Shown: positions 54,571-64,000, counted from the stretch's first letter. The stretch is 64,000 nt of DNA from Blastomonas aquatica (GCF_014639875.1 NZ_BMGD01000001.1:682001-746000); one strand, 5' to 3'. Translations and numbers: made by a program. The notes: generated by a model from the sequence alone, not told the origin.

Positions 54571-55677
54571 ATGGCAAGCAGCTTTCCTTTGACCGGCGCG
54601 GATGGTTCCGGCGCGCACGGTACGACCAGCGCTCGGGTTGTCGGACAGGTTCCCGATGACATGCAGATGATCCGTGCAGCCGCAACGCTGACACGTGATC
54701 TCAACGCAGCGCGTCCGGCGATCTACTGGACGGATCTGCTGGCCTCGGTCGCGATCGGCTATGGTGCGTTTGCCGGGGCAGTGCTGGCGCCAAGCCTGGC
54801 GCTTGCGCTGCTCAGCGGCGTGATCGCGGTTCTGGCCTTGTACCGCGCCGGCAGCTTTATCCACGAACTCACCCATTTGCGGCCCGATGCGGTCCCCGGC
54901 TTCAACGCCGGGTGGAACGCTTTTGTAGGCATCCCGCTGCTGATCCCCAGTTTCATGTACGAAGGCGTGCACAATCTGCACCATCAGCGCACCCGCTATG
55001 GCACCGCCAAGGATCCTGAATATCTTCCGCTCGCGCTGATGAAGCCGTGGACGGTGCCGCTATTCGTTGCGGTCGCGGCGCTTGGACCTGTCGGCCTGAT
55101 CATCCGCTATGGCGTGCTCTCGCCGCTGTCGGCGCTGATCGCGCCGCTGCGCCGCATCGTCGTCGAGCGCTATTCGGGACTGGTGATCAACCCTGCCTTC
55201 CGCCGGGTAATGCCCGAAGGTCGGGCGCGCCGCCATTGGCTGGTGCTCGAGGTGCTGGCGAGCGCGTGGGCGATGAGCCTGATCGCGCTGGTCGCGACCG
55301 GGACCATCCCAATGCGCGCCTTCCTGATCGGCCTTGCGGTCGCATCGGGGACGATGGTGCTTAACCAGATCCGTACCCTCGTCGCGCATCTGTGGGAGAA
55401 CGAGGAGCAGGTGATGAGCGTCACCGCGCAATATCTCGACAGCGTCAACGTGCCGCCGCCCGGGCTGCTGCCCGAACTGTGGGCGCCTGTGGGCCTGCGC
55501 TATCACGCGCTGCACCACCTGCTGCCCGGCGTGCCCTATCACGCGCTGCCCGAGGCGCACCGACGGCTGTCGCGCGAACTGGGTTCATCGACGTATGCGC
55601 TGGCGAACTATCGCAGCCTGTCAGGTTTGATCGGTCGGCTCGTTCGCAGCACGTTTCGCACCAACAGTTCGCGATAG
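54571..55677 (+). CDS. Fatty acid desaturase family membrane protein
   Basis: 368 residues, multi-pass. Three His boxes are present: HELTH (about residue 97), HNLHHQRTRYG (about 135) and HALHHLLPGVPYH near the C-terminus, the di-iron site of membrane desaturases/hydroxylases. ATG 54571 (MASSFPLTG) has AGGA six bases upstream. The substrate may be a fatty acid or sphingolipid chain; its divergent neighbour is a ceramide-synthase-like GNAT protein. Confidence 0.8.
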   Translation: MASSFPLTGADGSGAHGTTSARVVGQVPDDMQMIRAAATLTRDLNAARPAIYWTDLLASVAIGYGAFAGAVLAPSLALALLSGVIAVLALYRAGSFIHELTHLRPDAVPGFNAGWNAFVGIPLLIPSFMYEGVHNLHHQRTRYGTAKDPEYLPLALMKPWTVPLFVAVAALGPVGLIIRYGVLSPLSALIAPLRRIVVERYSGLVINPAFRRVMPEGRARRHWLVLEVLASAWAMSLIALVATGTIPMRAFLIGLAVASGTMVLNQIRTLVAHLWENEEQVMSVTAQYLDSVNVPPPGLLPELWAPVGLRYHALHHLLPGVPYHALPEAHRRLSRELGSSTYALANYRSLSGLIGRLVRSTFRTNSSR

Positions 55678-55684
55678 TCTGCTG

Positions 55685-55760
55685 TTTTCCGGCGAAAGCC
55701 GGAATCCAGGGCGGCTGCAGCACTATCTGACTCCTGGACTCCGGCTTTCGCCGGAGAACG
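55685..55760. repeat. REP-like paired hairpin element, family B
   Basis: Left TTCCGGCGAAAGCCGGAATC, right CTCCGGCTTTCGCCGGAGAA, inverted relative to each other, in the convergent desaturase/trhO gap. Its right arm matches the single hairpin at 6328-6355. Confidence 0.75.
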
Positions 55761-55761
55761 G

Positions 55762-56583
55762 TCAGTCGATCGAACCCACGCCCCGTTTGCGGGGCTTGCG
55801 TTTGCGATCCACCATTTCGGGCGCGACCGGATCGCCCAGCACCGCAAGTCCCTGACCCAACGCCACCCGCTCGTCGAACACGAAGCAGCCGCCCGAAAAA
55901 AGCGACTCGTCGGCAGGCACTTCCTCGAGATATTTGAGAATGCCACCCTTGAGGTGGTAGACCTCGTCGAAACCTTGCGCGCGGACATAGGCCGTCGCCT
56001 TCTCGCAGCGGATGCCGCCGGTGCAGAACATCGCGATCTTCTTTCCCGATTCGCGCAAGTCCTTGGCCTGATCATCGAACCACGCGGGAAATTCGCTGAA
56101 CCGCTCGGTGCCAGGGTCGATCGCATAGGCAAAGCTGCCCTGCTCGACCTCGAAGCTGTTGCGAGTGTCGATGACCACGGTATCGGGATCGCTGATCAGC
56201 GCGTTCCAGTCGGCTGGATCGATATACGCCCCCTGGCCGTGGACGGGGTCGATGTCCGGTACCCCCATGGTGACGATCTCGCGTTTCAGCCGCACCTTCA
56301 TCCTGCGGAAAGGCGCGGAGCGCGCGCCCGAATATTTGACCTCGATCGCGTCGAACCCCGGCAGGCTCCGGATAGTGCCAATCACCGCCTCGACACCCTC
56401 GGCGGGTCCTGCGATCGTGCCGTTGATGCCCTCATGCGCCAGCAGCAGCGTTCCGCACAGCCCGTGCTGCGCGCACAATGCTTCCACCGGGGTGCGCACA
56501 GCGGCAGGGTCCTCGATCCGCGCGAAGTGATACAGCGCGGCAACGGTCACGGGATAGTCGGCAAGGTCGGCAAAGTCGGTCAT
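55762..56583 (-). CDS. trhO: tRNA uridine(34) hydroxylase
   Basis: 273 residues. N-terminal acylphosphatase-like region (GTLLLAHEGINGTIAG) then a rhodanese domain with catalytic Cys in FCTGGIRCEKATAYVRAQGFD. TrhO (YceA) makes ho5U34 in tRNA from prephenate-independent oxygen chemistry. ATG 56583 is the start of homology. Divergent from pdeM. Confidence 0.92.
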   Translation of the reverse strand: MTDFADLADYPVTVAALYHFARIEDPAAVRTPVEALCAQHGLCGTLLLAHEGINGTIAGPAEGVEAVIGTIRSLPGFDAIEVKYSGARSAPFRRMKVRLKREIVTMGVPDIDPVHGQGAYIDPADWNALISDPDTVVIDTRNSFEVEQGSFAYAIDPGTERFSEFPAWFDDQAKDLRESGKKIAMFCTGGIRCEKATAYVRAQGFDEVYHLKGGILKYLEEVPADESLFSGGCFVFDERVALGQGLAVLGDPVAPEMVDRKRKPRKRGVGSID

Positions 56584-56663
56584 AGCTTGCCCATAAGCCA
56601 CTGCGCCCCCCGATGCCAATGGTCCTGCTTGCAAGCCGGACCACACTGCGGCATGGCGAGGAC

Positions 56664-57380
56664 ATGGTTCACCTTTCGTTCGCCGGACAGGATTTCACGA
56701 TCGTCGACCGCGCCGGTCTGTACTGGCCGGCACAGCGGGCGTTGTTCGTTGCCGATCTGCATTTCGAGAAGGCGAGCTGGTATGCAGCCTCGGGGCAGAT
56801 GCTGCCGCCTTATGACAGCGCCGCGACGCTAGACCGGCTCGAAGCCGCGATCGCGGCGTGCGGAGCCACCAGCCTCTGGTGCCTCGGCGACAATTTCCAC
56901 GACAGCCGGGGCGCGCAGCGGCTCGATCGTGCACTCGCCGATCGGCTGGAAAGCCTGTCGCAGCGTGTCGCCCTTCACTGGATCACCGGAAACCATGACA
57001 GCGAGCTCGATGCGGGCTTTGGCGGACAAGTCGTGGACGAGGCGGTGCTGGGCGGGCTGGCGCTGCGCCACCGCGCCGAAACCTGGGCCGAAACTTGCGC
57101 TGGATCTAGCGCCGAATCACATAGCAGCGCGCCCGAGCTCTCAGGCCATTTTCATCCCCGGTTGCGGGTCCGTCTGCGCGGCCGGATGGTCTCGCGGCCC
57201 TGCTTTGTGCGCTGTTCGAAGCGGCTGATCCTGCCCGCCTTCGGCTCGTTGACCGGAGGGATGGACGCAGGCGACCCTGCCATTTTGCGGGTCATGGGTG
57301 ACACCCCCCAGGCGGTTGTCGCTACGGAAAGCAAGGCCTTGGCGTTCAACTTGCAAAAAACGGCAGATTTGCGCGGCTAA
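56664..57380 (+). CDS. pdeM: Ligase-associated DNA damage response endonuclease PdeM (metallophosphoesterase)
   Basis: 238 residues. Metal-binding motifs VADLHFEKASW, LWCLGDNFHDS, WITGNHDSEL and SGHFHPRLR. The conserved pattern DLHFEKASWYA is typical of PdeM, which is usually encoded beside a DNA ligase, an exonuclease and an Lhr-type helicase. None of these is present here, so it is an orphan copy. ATG 56664 is chosen by homology. Confidence 0.85.
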   Translation: MVHLSFAGQDFTIVDRAGLYWPAQRALFVADLHFEKASWYAASGQMLPPYDSAATLDRLEAAIAACGATSLWCLGDNFHDSRGAQRLDRALADRLESLSQRVALHWITGNHDSELDAGFGGQVVDEAVLGGLALRHRAETWAETCAGSSAESHSSAPELSGHFHPRLRVRLRGRMVSRPCFVRCSKRLILPAFGSLTGGMDAGDPAILRVMGDTPQAVVATESKALAFNLQKTADLRG

Positions 57381-57534
57381 GGCGCTTTCTGGCTGGGTGT
57401 TGCGTTTTTGCGACAATCCCCTGCATTTTTGCGTGGGACCCGCGCAATCGCTGGAATTAGGGCCGATTTGGTTTAACGTAAGCGTCAAGACGGCAAAATG
57501 ACCGTCGCGGAAATACCAATATCAGGAGAGAGAT

Positions 57535-60315
57535 ATGCCCAAGCGTTTCGGCAATTCCAGCCGTGTGTCCCTCATGCTTTCCGCCGGCCTCGTCGCCATG
57601 GCCAGTCCAGCCCTCGCTCAAGAGGCGGCAGGCGAAGGCATCAACGACAGCAACACCATCGTCGTCGTCGCGCAGGGCCGTGAGCAGTTGCTCTCCGATG
57701 TTCCCGTCGCGGTGTCGGCAGTCAACGCCGAAACGCTCGAAAATACCGGCGCCAATGACATCCGCCAGCTCAACCAGGTCGTACCCTCGCTGCTTGTGTC
57801 GTCGACCGGCAACGAAGCCAACGGCTCGGCGCGTATCCGCGGCATCGGCACCGTCGGCGACAACCCGGGTCTCGAAAGCTCGGTCGCGGTGTTCATTGAT
57901 GGCGTGTATCGCTCGCGTTCGGGCATCGGCCTGAATGAACTGGGCGAAATCGAGCGGGTCGAGGTTCTGCGCGGACCTCAGGGCACGCTGTTTGGCCGCA
58001 ACGCCTCTGCCGGTATCATCTCGATCTATTCCAAACGGCCGGAATTCGAATTCGGCGGCTTTGGCGAAGCGACTTACGGGAACTATGACAATGTTCGCCT
58101 GCAGGCCGGCCTGACTGGTCCGATCACCCAGGATCTGGCCGCGCGCGTTGATGGCGTGTTTGAACGGCGCGATGGGTTCCTTCAGGACGTCACCAACGAC
58201 ATCGATCTGAACAACCGCAATCGTTATTTCGTCAAGGGCCAGCTGCTGTGGGAGCCGACCGACGACGTGTCGTTCCGCTTCATCGCCGATTACACCAACC
58301 GCGACGAACGCTGCTGCGGCGCGGTTTATCTCGGCCGCGATTTCAACCCCCTGATCGGCGACCTCAACAACCCGTCGACGCCGGTGTCCCCGCTCCAGGC
58401 CAACGGCAACAACATCATCAACGTGCTGCGTGATCTTGGCCAGCCGCTCAATTCGTTCAACAACCCTTTCAATCGCCAGGCGAACGTTACCGCCGGCCGC
58501 AACTATAACGGCAGCACCAAGGATGGCGGGGTTTCGCTTGAGGTGAACTGGGATATGGGCGGCGCGTCGTTCACCTCGATCACCGGCTACCGCGAATACA
58601 AGAACAGCCAGGCTGGCGACATCGATTACAGTGCGGTCGATATCCTCTATCGCGGTGACGACGAGGATGCCCAGTTCCGCCAGTTCAAGACCTTTACCCA
58701 GGAACTGCGGCTGCAGGGCGAGGCGTTCGACGGGAAGCTCGACTGGCTGGTCGGCGCGTATTACGCAGACGAAGATCTGACCGTTCGCGACAACCTGCGC
58801 TTCGGCAATCAATATGGTCGCTTTGCAAGCTGCCGTCTGATCTCTGGCGGCGGTCTGGCAGGCCTGTATTCGCCGACGTCGCCCGGTTGCGTCGCGGCGC
58901 GCCCGGAACTGTTCGGTGCAGCGTCTCCCATCATCTTTGGTGCGCTCGACCGGCTTGACGGGATCAACAATCGCGGCTCGATCAGCGACCGGTATTTCCA
59001 GAACAGCCGCAACTATGCGTTCTTCACGCACAACATCGTGCACATCACCGACCGGCTCGATCTGACATTGGGTCTGCGCTACACCAACGAACGCAAGCGC
59101 TTCAACGCGACATTCAGCAACGACAACGTTGCCTGCGTCCAGAATCAGGCAGCGCTCACCCCGTTTCTGACCAATCCTGGCCTGGCTGCGGTTGCAGGCG
59201 GCATTATTGGCCTGTCGTGCCAGGGCAATTCGACCGCCGAGCTTGACGGTGTGTCGATCAACGATCGCCGCAGCGAGAACGAGTTTACCGGAACAGCGGT
59301 GCTGTCGTGGAAGGCCACCGACGATCTGCTGATCTATGGCAGCGCCTCGCGCGGCTATAAGGCAGGTGGCTTCAACCTAGACCGTTCGGCATTGAAGGGC
59401 CCGATCGTTGCGCCGCTGGGTGCAATTCCCACCACAACCTTCGCTGCGGTTGGCGGTGCCCAGGCACTGGTCCGCAACCTGCAGTTCGACCAGGAAATCG
59501 TCGATGCCTTCGAACTGGGCGTGAAATATTCGAGCGGCCCGTTGACCGTGAACCTTGCTGTTTTCCGCCAGCAGTTCGAGAATTTCCAGCTCAACACGTT
59601 CAACGGAACCGTGTTCTTGGTGCAGACCGTCAATGGCTGCTCGACCGATCTGGGCGGCGCCGATCGCGACCAGAATCTGTCGCCGGCAGGTTCAAACTTC
59701 AACGCCAATGCCGCGCTGACCGGTGCCTGCGCCCCGGGCGATACGACCTATGGCGTGGTGGCGCAGGGCGTCGAGCTTGAGGCATCGATCAACCCGGCGC
59801 GCAACTTCACCATCAATGGCGGCGTCACGTATGCCCAGACCAAATATCGCAACAATCTGGTGGGCAACCGCAATGGTAGCCCGCTTGACCCCGCGCTGCG
59901 TCTGCTCCCGGGCGACAATCTGTCGAACGCCCCCGAACTGACGCTGACCGGATCGATGGCCTGGACCCCGGATATCGGCGACAGCGGCCTTTCGGGTCTT
60001 GTCTATGTCGATACCCGCGTGACCGAAGGCTTCAACACCGGCTCTGACCTGTTCCCGCAAAAGGAGCAGCCCAGCTTCGTGATGGTCAATGCCCGTGTCG
60101 GCCTGCGCGGACCCGACCAGAAGTGGGCGATCGAGCTCTGGGCGCAGAACCTGTTCAACGAAGACTTCACCCAGGTCGCGTTCAACAGCCCGTTCCAGGC
60201 TGGTGGCACCTCGGCTCCTTTCGTCGACCCGCAGTTCCCAGGCAATCGCCAGATCTTCTCGGCGTTTCTGGGTGAACCGCGCACCTATGGCGTGACGCTG
60301 CGCAGCCGCTTCTGA
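57535..60315 (+). CDS. TonB-dependent outer-membrane receptor
   Basis: 926 residues. A signal peptide ends at PALAQ (about residue 29); a TonB box is seen in NTIVVVAQG; the plug domain has IRGIGTVGDNPGLESSVAVFIDGVYR and LRGPQGTLFGRNASAGIISIYSKRP; the barrel ends in RTYGVTLRSRF with the C-terminal Phe. AGGAGAGAG precedes ATG 57535. The substrate is not predictable; such receptors in sphingomonads take up siderophores, glycans or aromatics. No adjacent transporter or sigma factor is present. A strong terminator follows. Confidence 0.95.
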   Translation: MPKRFGNSSRVSLMLSAGLVAMASPALAQEAAGEGINDSNTIVVVAQGREQLLSDVPVAVSAVNAETLENTGANDIRQLNQVVPSLLVSSTGNEANGSARIRGIGTVGDNPGLESSVAVFIDGVYRSRSGIGLNELGEIERVEVLRGPQGTLFGRNASAGIISIYSKRPEFEFGGFGEATYGNYDNVRLQAGLTGPITQDLAARVDGVFERRDGFLQDVTNDIDLNNRNRYFVKGQLLWEPTDDVSFRFIADYTNRDERCCGAVYLGRDFNPLIGDLNNPSTPVSPLQANGNNIINVLRDLGQPLNSFNNPFNRQANVTAGRNYNGSTKDGGVSLEVNWDMGGASFTSITGYREYKNSQAGDIDYSAVDILYRGDDEDAQFRQFKTFTQELRLQGEAFDGKLDWLVGAYYADEDLTVRDNLRFGNQYGRFASCRLISGGGLAGLYSPTSPGCVAARPELFGAASPIIFGALDRLDGINNRGSISDRYFQNSRNYAFFTHNIVHITDRLDLTLGLRYTNERKRFNATFSNDNVACVQNQAALTPFLTNPGLAAVAGGIIGLSCQGNSTAELDGVSINDRRSENEFTGTAVLSWKATDDLLIYGSASRGYKAGGFNLDRSALKGPIVAPLGAIPTTTFAAVGGAQALVRNLQFDQEIVDAFELGVKYSSGPLTVNLAVFRQQFENFQLNTFNGTVFLVQTVNGCSTDLGGADRDQNLSPAGSNFNANAALTGACAPGDTTYGVVAQGVELEASINPARNFTINGGVTYAQTKYRNNLVGNRNGSPLDPALRLLPGDNLSNAPELTLTGSMAWTPDIGDSGLSGLVYVDTRVTEGFNTGSDLFPQKEQPSFVMVNARVGLRGPDQKWAIELWAQNLFNEDFTQVAFNSPFQAGGTSAPFVDPQFPGNRQIFSAFLGEPRTYGVTLRSRF

Positions 60316-60339
60316 TCTGACAACCCAACCCAACCCAAC

Positions 60340-60378
60340 AAAAAGGCCCCGTTTGCAGGACGCAAGCGGGGCCTTTTG
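60340..60378 (+). terminator. Bidirectional terminator between the receptor gene and rlmE
   Basis: AAAAAGGCCCCGTTTGC, loop AGGAC, GCAAGCGGGGCCTTTT; long stem with A/T runs on both sides, between convergent genes. Confidence 0.92.
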
Positions 60379-60398
60379 CTGTGAGCTGCGAGCGGAGG

Positions 60399-61205
60399 CT
60401 ATACGTCGTCGGTATCGCTCGCGCTGGCTGGGGCCGCCACCCGCGGCTTGCGGCCCTGCGCGATGACATACCATTCGCTGCTGCCCTTGCGGCTGGCAGG
60501 CGGTTTGGCGTGCTTGACTGATTTGAAATGCTGCTTGAGCAAGGCGAGCAGTTCGTTGTCCGTGCCGCCCGCCAGCACCTTGGCGACAAACGCGCCGCCC
60601 TCGGCCAGATGCTCGACTGCAAAGTGCGCGGCGGCCTCGACCAGGCCCATCGTGCGCAGATGGTCGGTCTGCTTGTGGCCGACGGTATTGGCGGCCATGT
60701 CCGACAGCACCAGATCGGGTTGTGCGCCCAGGGCCTCGATCAATGTGTCCGGCGCTGCATCGGCCATGAAGTCCATCTCGAAGATGGTCACGCCCTCGAT
60801 CGGATCGACCGGCAGCAGATCGATGCCCACGACCGCCGCCTTGGGGTTGATCCTCCGGATTAGCTGTGCCCAGCCGCCCGGCGCGATTCCCAGATCGATG
60901 ATGTGGCGTGCTCTGCGCACAAGCGAGAACTTTTCGTCGAGCTCGACCAGCTTGTAGGCGGCGCGGCTGCGATAGCCGTCGGCCTTGGCCTTGCGCACAT
61001 ACGGGTCGTTGAGCTGGCGCGAAAGCCAGCGGTTGGACGAGGCGGTGCGGCCCTTGGCGGTCTTGACCCGCTGATGCAGCGCATCGCCATAGCGCCCGAC
61101 GGGCTTGCGCGCGCTCGAACCGGGGACCTTTTTGCCGCCCCCGCTGCCCGAGGTATCGCCGCCGCTCTTGCCGCCGCCATTCTTGCCGTCGTTACCGCTG
61201 CTCAT
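60399..61205 (-). CDS. rlmE: 23S rRNA (uridine2552-2'-O)-methyltransferase
   Basis: 268 residues. N-terminal Gly/Ser/Lys-rich extension (about 1-40) then FtsJ fold with [29 protein letters not shown] and [14 protein letters not shown]. The KDKE tetrad is complete: K in AAYKL, D in SDMAA, K in VAKVL and E in SSEWYV. Start ATG 61205 overlaps the ppx stop (ATGA). Confidence 0.95.
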   Translation of the reverse strand: MSSGNDGKNGGGKSGGDTSGSGGGKKVPGSSARKPVGRYGDALHQRVKTAKGRTASSNRWLSRQLNDPYVRKAKADGYRSRAAYKLVELDEKFSLVRRARHIIDLGIAPGGWAQLIRRINPKAAVVGIDLLPVDPIEGVTIFEMDFMADAAPDTLIEALGAQPDLVLSDMAANTVGHKQTDHLRTMGLVEAAAHFAVEHLAEGGAFVAKVLAGGTDNELLALLKQHFKSVKHAKPPASRKGSSEWYVIAQGRKPRVAAPASASDTDDV

Positions 61206-62530
61206 GCCTTGTTTCCGTGATTTGCGTGTCCGTGAATGGCCGGGTCTGCCGGGGCAGAGGTCAGCGGCGCATCGCGGCCCATGAGTGCGCGCAATATGCC
61301 CTCGCGGATGCCGCGATCGGCAACGCCCAAGCGTACCGCCGGCCAGATATCGAGAATCGTTTCGAGGATGGCGCAACCTGCCACCACCAGATCTGCGCGT
61401 TCCTTGCCGATGCAGGGCAATTCGCGGCGCTGGTCGAGGCTGAGCCCGGCCAGCCTTGTGCTGATCGCGCGCATCGAGCTCGACGGAACGATCAACCCGT
61501 CGATGGCATCGCGATTGTAGCATGGCAGATCGAGGTGCAGGCTGGCCAGCGTGGTCACGGTGCCGCTGGTCCCCAGCAGCCTGCGTTCCTCGTCGGGCAA
61601 TACCGGCAGGCGTGCAGCGAACGGTGCAAAGCCCGCCATCACCCGCTCGCGCATCCGGCGATAGGCCGCATCGCGCGCAGCAGCGTCCTCGGGATCGAAA
61701 GTCTCGCTTTCGGTCAGTGTCACCACGCCCCAGGGCACGCTCAGCCAGTCGAGGATATCGGGGACGGGACCCGAGCTGTCGACCAGCACCAGCTCGGTCG
61801 AGCCCCCGCCGATGTCGAAGATCAGCGCGGGGCCATCGCCTGGCTCGAGCAGGATGTGGCATCCCAGCACCGCGAGACGCGCTTCTTCTTCGGCGGTGAT
61901 GATGTCGAGTACGATCCCGGTTTCGCGGCGCACGCGCTCGATGAAATCAGGACCGTTGCTCGCCTTGCGGCAGGCTTCGGTCGCGACCGATCGCGCCAGC
62001 GCAACATGGCGGCGGCGCAATTTGTCGGCGCAGATCGAAAGCGCAGCCACCGCCCGGTCCATCGCGGCATCGCTCAGCCGACCGGACTGGCCAAGGCCCT
62101 CGCCCAGCCGGACGACGCGTGAAAACGCATCGACGACAACAAAGCCGTCCGCCGCCGGTTTGGCGATCAGCAGTCTGCAGTTGTTGGTGCCCAGATCGAT
62201 CGCTGCGTACGCCCGGCGGGTGTTGCAGCTGCTCCGGTCGGCCATCCGGCCGCGCGTGGCGCTGCGACCACCGGTTGGTTTGCTGCCGTGGGAGTTGCTG
62301 TGGGATCCGCCGGGCAGGCCATGACCCGGATCGGCCTGTTTCGTGCTGCGCTGTCCTGCCGCGTCTCGGCCACTGATGGCGGGTTTCGCCAGTTCCCCCG
62401 GGGCTGACTCTGGATCGACAGAGTGTGACGCCAACGGTTCAGCCTGCGGCAACGGTGTCGATCGCTCCACCATGCCAAGTTGCTCTTTTTTCTCATCCGG
62501 TGCTCCCGCGCAGCCAAAACGCCCACGCAT
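61202..62530 (-). CDS. Exopolyphosphatase/GppA-type phosphatase
   Basis: 442 residues. The N-terminal 90 or so residues are low-complexity and polar and look non-conserved, and no ribosome site supports ATG 62530 over internal starts (for example 62473). From about residue 105 the Ppx/GppA domain begins: [31 protein letters not shown] and [15 protein letters not shown], the phosphate loops of the ASKHA fold. Acts on polyphosphate or pppGpp. Coupled to rlmE. Confidence 0.88.
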   Translation of the reverse strand: MRGRFGCAGAPDEKKEQLGMVERSTPLPQAEPLASHSVDPESAPGELAKPAISGRDAAGQRSTKQADPGHGLPGGSHSNSHGSKPTGGRSATRGRMADRSSCNTRRAYAAIDLGTNNCRLLIAKPAADGFVVVDAFSRVVRLGEGLGQSGRLSDAAMDRAVAALSICADKLRRRHVALARSVATEACRKASNGPDFIERVRRETGIVLDIITAEEEARLAVLGCHILLEPGDGPALIFDIGGGSTELVLVDSSGPVPDILDWLSVPWGVVTLTESETFDPEDAAARDAAYRRMRERVMAGFAPFAARLPVLPDEERRLLGTSGTVTTLASLHLDLPCYNRDAIDGLIVPSSSMRAISTRLAGLSLDQRRELPCIGKERADLVVAGCAILETILDIWPAVRLGVADRGIREGILRALMGRDAPLTSAPADPAIHGHANHGNKA

Positions 62531-62648
62531 CGCCGGTACTTGAAGACAAGGTTAGCCAATTTGCGGCAAACGCGCAAGCATGCCGCCAAATCTGTACGTT
62601 TTGGGTCTTGACCGGTTTTGTCGACACGCTTAATGGCGGGCGCTCCAT

Positions 62649-62722
62649 TGCCCCTTCGTCTAATGGTAAGACCACGGACTCTGACTCCGTTAATCGAGGT
62701 TCGAATCCTCGGGGGGCATCCA
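62649..62722 (+). tRNA. tRNA-Gln (anticodon CTG)
   Basis: Acceptor TGCCCCT/GGGGGCA, anticodon arm ACGGA-CTCTGAC-TCCGT (anticodon CTG), T-arm CGAGG-TTCGAAT-CCTCG and encoded CCA. Total 74 nt. Confidence 0.97.
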
Positions 62723-62831
62723 TCCTCATCCTTGCAATCACCCCCGCCAGCCTGCGGAATCGGCAGATTTTCGCTGAGCGGTCTGGTGCCGCGCTGCGAT
62801 TCGCTGCACGGTGCGCCTGGTGACCCTGGCT

Positions 62832-63335
62832 ATGGCCCCTCTAGTCACCGGATTGCCTCCGGTGTTTCCCGCGCCCTGCCATTTGCTGGTGCTGGGCAGC
62901 CTGCCGGGCAACCGTTCGCTGGCGGCGCAGCAATATTATGCGCACCCGCAAAATCAGTTCTGGCGATTGATGGAGCGCGTAACGGGCGATTCGCTGCAGG
63001 GGCTGGCGTACGATGACCGGCTTGGCGTGCTGGCACGGCACCGGATCGGGTTGTGGGACGTCATCGCTACCGCGCGGCGCGCCTCCAGCCTGGATGGCGA
63101 TATCCAGCAGGCGGTTCGCAACCCGCTCGCCACGCTGATCACAGAACTGCCGGACCTGCGTGCGGTGGCGTGCAACGGCGCGCTGGCGGCACGGTTGGCA
63201 ATGCGCGAACTGGCAGCATCAGAGCTGCCGTTGCTCGCGCTGCCATCGAGCAGCCCAGCCTATACGCTCAATTTTGCCGCCAAGGCGGACCGCTGGCAGG
63301 CGCTGGCGGCGTATCTGGCGCCACCGGTTGCGTGA
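62832..63335 (+). CDS. DNA-deoxyinosine (hypoxanthine) glycosylase, UDG superfamily
   Basis: 167 residues from ATG 62832 (GTG 62811 adds seven). Diagnostic motif LGSLPGNRSLAAQQYYAHP followed by NQFW, and LPSSSPAYTL near the C-terminus, match the DNA-deoxyinosine glycosylase subfamily, which removes deaminated adenine from DNA. Related MUG-type uracil glycosylases are the main alternative. Confidence 0.87.
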   Translation: MAPLVTGLPPVFPAPCHLLVLGSLPGNRSLAAQQYYAHPQNQFWRLMERVTGDSLQGLAYDDRLGVLARHRIGLWDVIATARRASSLDGDIQQAVRNPLATLITELPDLRAVACNGALAARLAMRELAASELPLLALPSSSPAYTLNFAAKADRWQALAAYLAPPVA

Positions 63336-63358
63336 ATAGCTGATGCGGGGCGCTGCGC

Positions 63359-64000
63359 TTAGCGTTCGGGCGACTGCAAGGCTGCAAGCGCGGAATTTGC
63401 CGCAACCTCGTTTGCCACATAGCGCGCAGCCTCTTCGGCCTGCTTGCGGCCCAGATGCCAGTCGAGAATTTGCATACCCTGGACGATCGGCGGGCTGAGC
63501 AGGATATCGCCATCGCGCAGCATCGATCGCGAGGCAATCCGGCTGGCGACCACCATCGATCGCTGCATGATCTCGACGATCGACGGGAAATCACTGTCTG
63601 ACTTGCGGCGCAGCAACAGGTCGCGAATCAGCTGGCCCCTGCGCCGCAGCGAGTGATACGCCGCCTTGATCCGCCAGGTCTGGCCTGCCTCCCCCAATGT
63701 CACCACGATGTTGGGGCCAGATTTGAGCGCGCGCATGGTCACGACCGGCACATTGTCCAGCACCCCGCCATCGACCAGGATATTGCCATGGTCGTCGATG
63801 AACGGGGGCAGGATCGTCGGCAGCGAGCCCGAGGCGCGAACCGCATGCCATAACGGCCCGCGCCGGTGAACGTGCAGGTCGTTGGTCGACAGGTTGGTCG
63901 AGATCGCGAAAAAGTTGATCGGCTGGTCGGCGATGTCGGCGTTGCCATATCGTTGCTCGAGCTCGGCATCGAACACCGCAGGATCGAGCAGTGAATGGAT
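63359..64000 (-). CDS. Patatin-like phospholipase, C-terminal part (5' end outside window)
   Basis: The frame enters from the right edge of the window and ends at 63359, giving about 213 residues. FFAISTNLSTNDLHV, RASGSLPTILPPF and the second catalytic dyad member in NILVDGGVLDNVPV (the Asp of DGG) identify the NTE/RssA-like patatin family. The catalytic Ser (GxSxG) lies outside the window. Substrate unknown; envelope lipid turnover is a family guess. Confidence 0.88.
   Translation of the reverse strand: MHSLLDPAVFDAELEQRYGNADIADQPINFFAISTNLSTNDLHVHRRGPLWHAVRASGSLPTILPPFIDDHGNILVDGGVLDNVPVVTMRALKSGPNIVVTLGEAGQTWRIKAAYHSLRRRGQLIRDLLLRRKSDSDFPSIVEIMQRSMVVASRIASRSMLRDGDILLSPPIVQGMQILDWHLGRKQAEEAARYVANEVAANSALAALQSPER

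Noticed and set aside
57457-59043. A 528-codon reading frame antisense to the TonB-dependent receptor gene
   Set aside because: The receptor is canonical from signal peptide to terminal Phe; the antisense frame has no motif and no promoter.

Overview
The window is about 63% GC by eye and reads as a contiguous, origin-proximal stretch of the main chromosome of an alphaproteobacterium of the order Sphingomonadales (Sphingomonas/Sphingopyxis/Blastomonas-like). The lineage call rests on several features: a ThiS-ThiG fusion, UrcA, DUF1491 and DUF6489 family proteins, the long (187 aa) HPF, a large TonB-dependent receptor, a GNAT protein resembling bacterial ceramide synthases, and the alphaproteobacterial order maf-ppsR-oriC-hemE-hemJ-rho-mnmE-mnmG-rsmG-parA-parB. 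No prophage, insertion sequence, integron or CRISPR array is visible; almost everything is housekeeping.

Layout. 1-6.2 kb: end of a PDZ (DegP-like) protease, acetoacetyl-CoA reductase, an ABC-2 exporter pair, then queG, a HAD nucleotidase and dapD. 6.4-14 kb (minus strand): translation genes in separate blocks, rplJ-rplL and secE-nusG-rplK-rplA. A transglutaminase-like gene and an unrecognised 507-codon gene lie between these blocks. tRNA-Trp sits upstream of secE, then rplM-rpsI. rpoBC do not follow rplL. 14.5-20 kb: cutA and ctaA (heme A), a MerC protein, thiSG, UrcA and a cell-wall hydrolase. 19.4-25.3 kb (minus): DUF1491, a PaaI thioesterase, ptsN, hpf, dnaQ, coaE, aroE, maf and ppsR.

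25.3-25.6 kb is the probable chromosomal origin, with a cluster of DnaA-box-like 9-mers between divergent ppsR and hemE. To its right are hemJ, rho, a TerC protein, a beta-propeller/cytochrome c pair, a dienelactone hydrolase cluster, then mnmE-mnmG-rsmG-parA-parB. Two perfect parS sites lie inside mnmE and rsmG, a near-perfect one near the 3' end of rsmG, and a related palindrome behind thiSG. The origin and the partition centromere are therefore both in view, about 8-11 kb apart.

38-64 kb: an envelope operon (ftsE-ftsX-ydcF-plsC), a zinc-ribbon membrane protein, tRNA-Leu, a SemiSWEET transporter, topoisomerase IB, a trehalose operon (otsB-GH15-otsA), and a UDP-sugar operon (ugd-wecB-pgm-galE). 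Next come a putative lipid pair (GNAT acyltransferase and desaturase), trhO, pdeM, a TonB-dependent receptor, rlmE, ppx/gppA, tRNA-Gln, a DNA glycosylase and a truncated patatin. Translational coupling (ATGA, TGATG or GTGA overlaps) is common and defines many of the operons. Intergenic gaps carry two families of paired hairpins (REP-like) and one larger cloverleaf-like inverted repeat.
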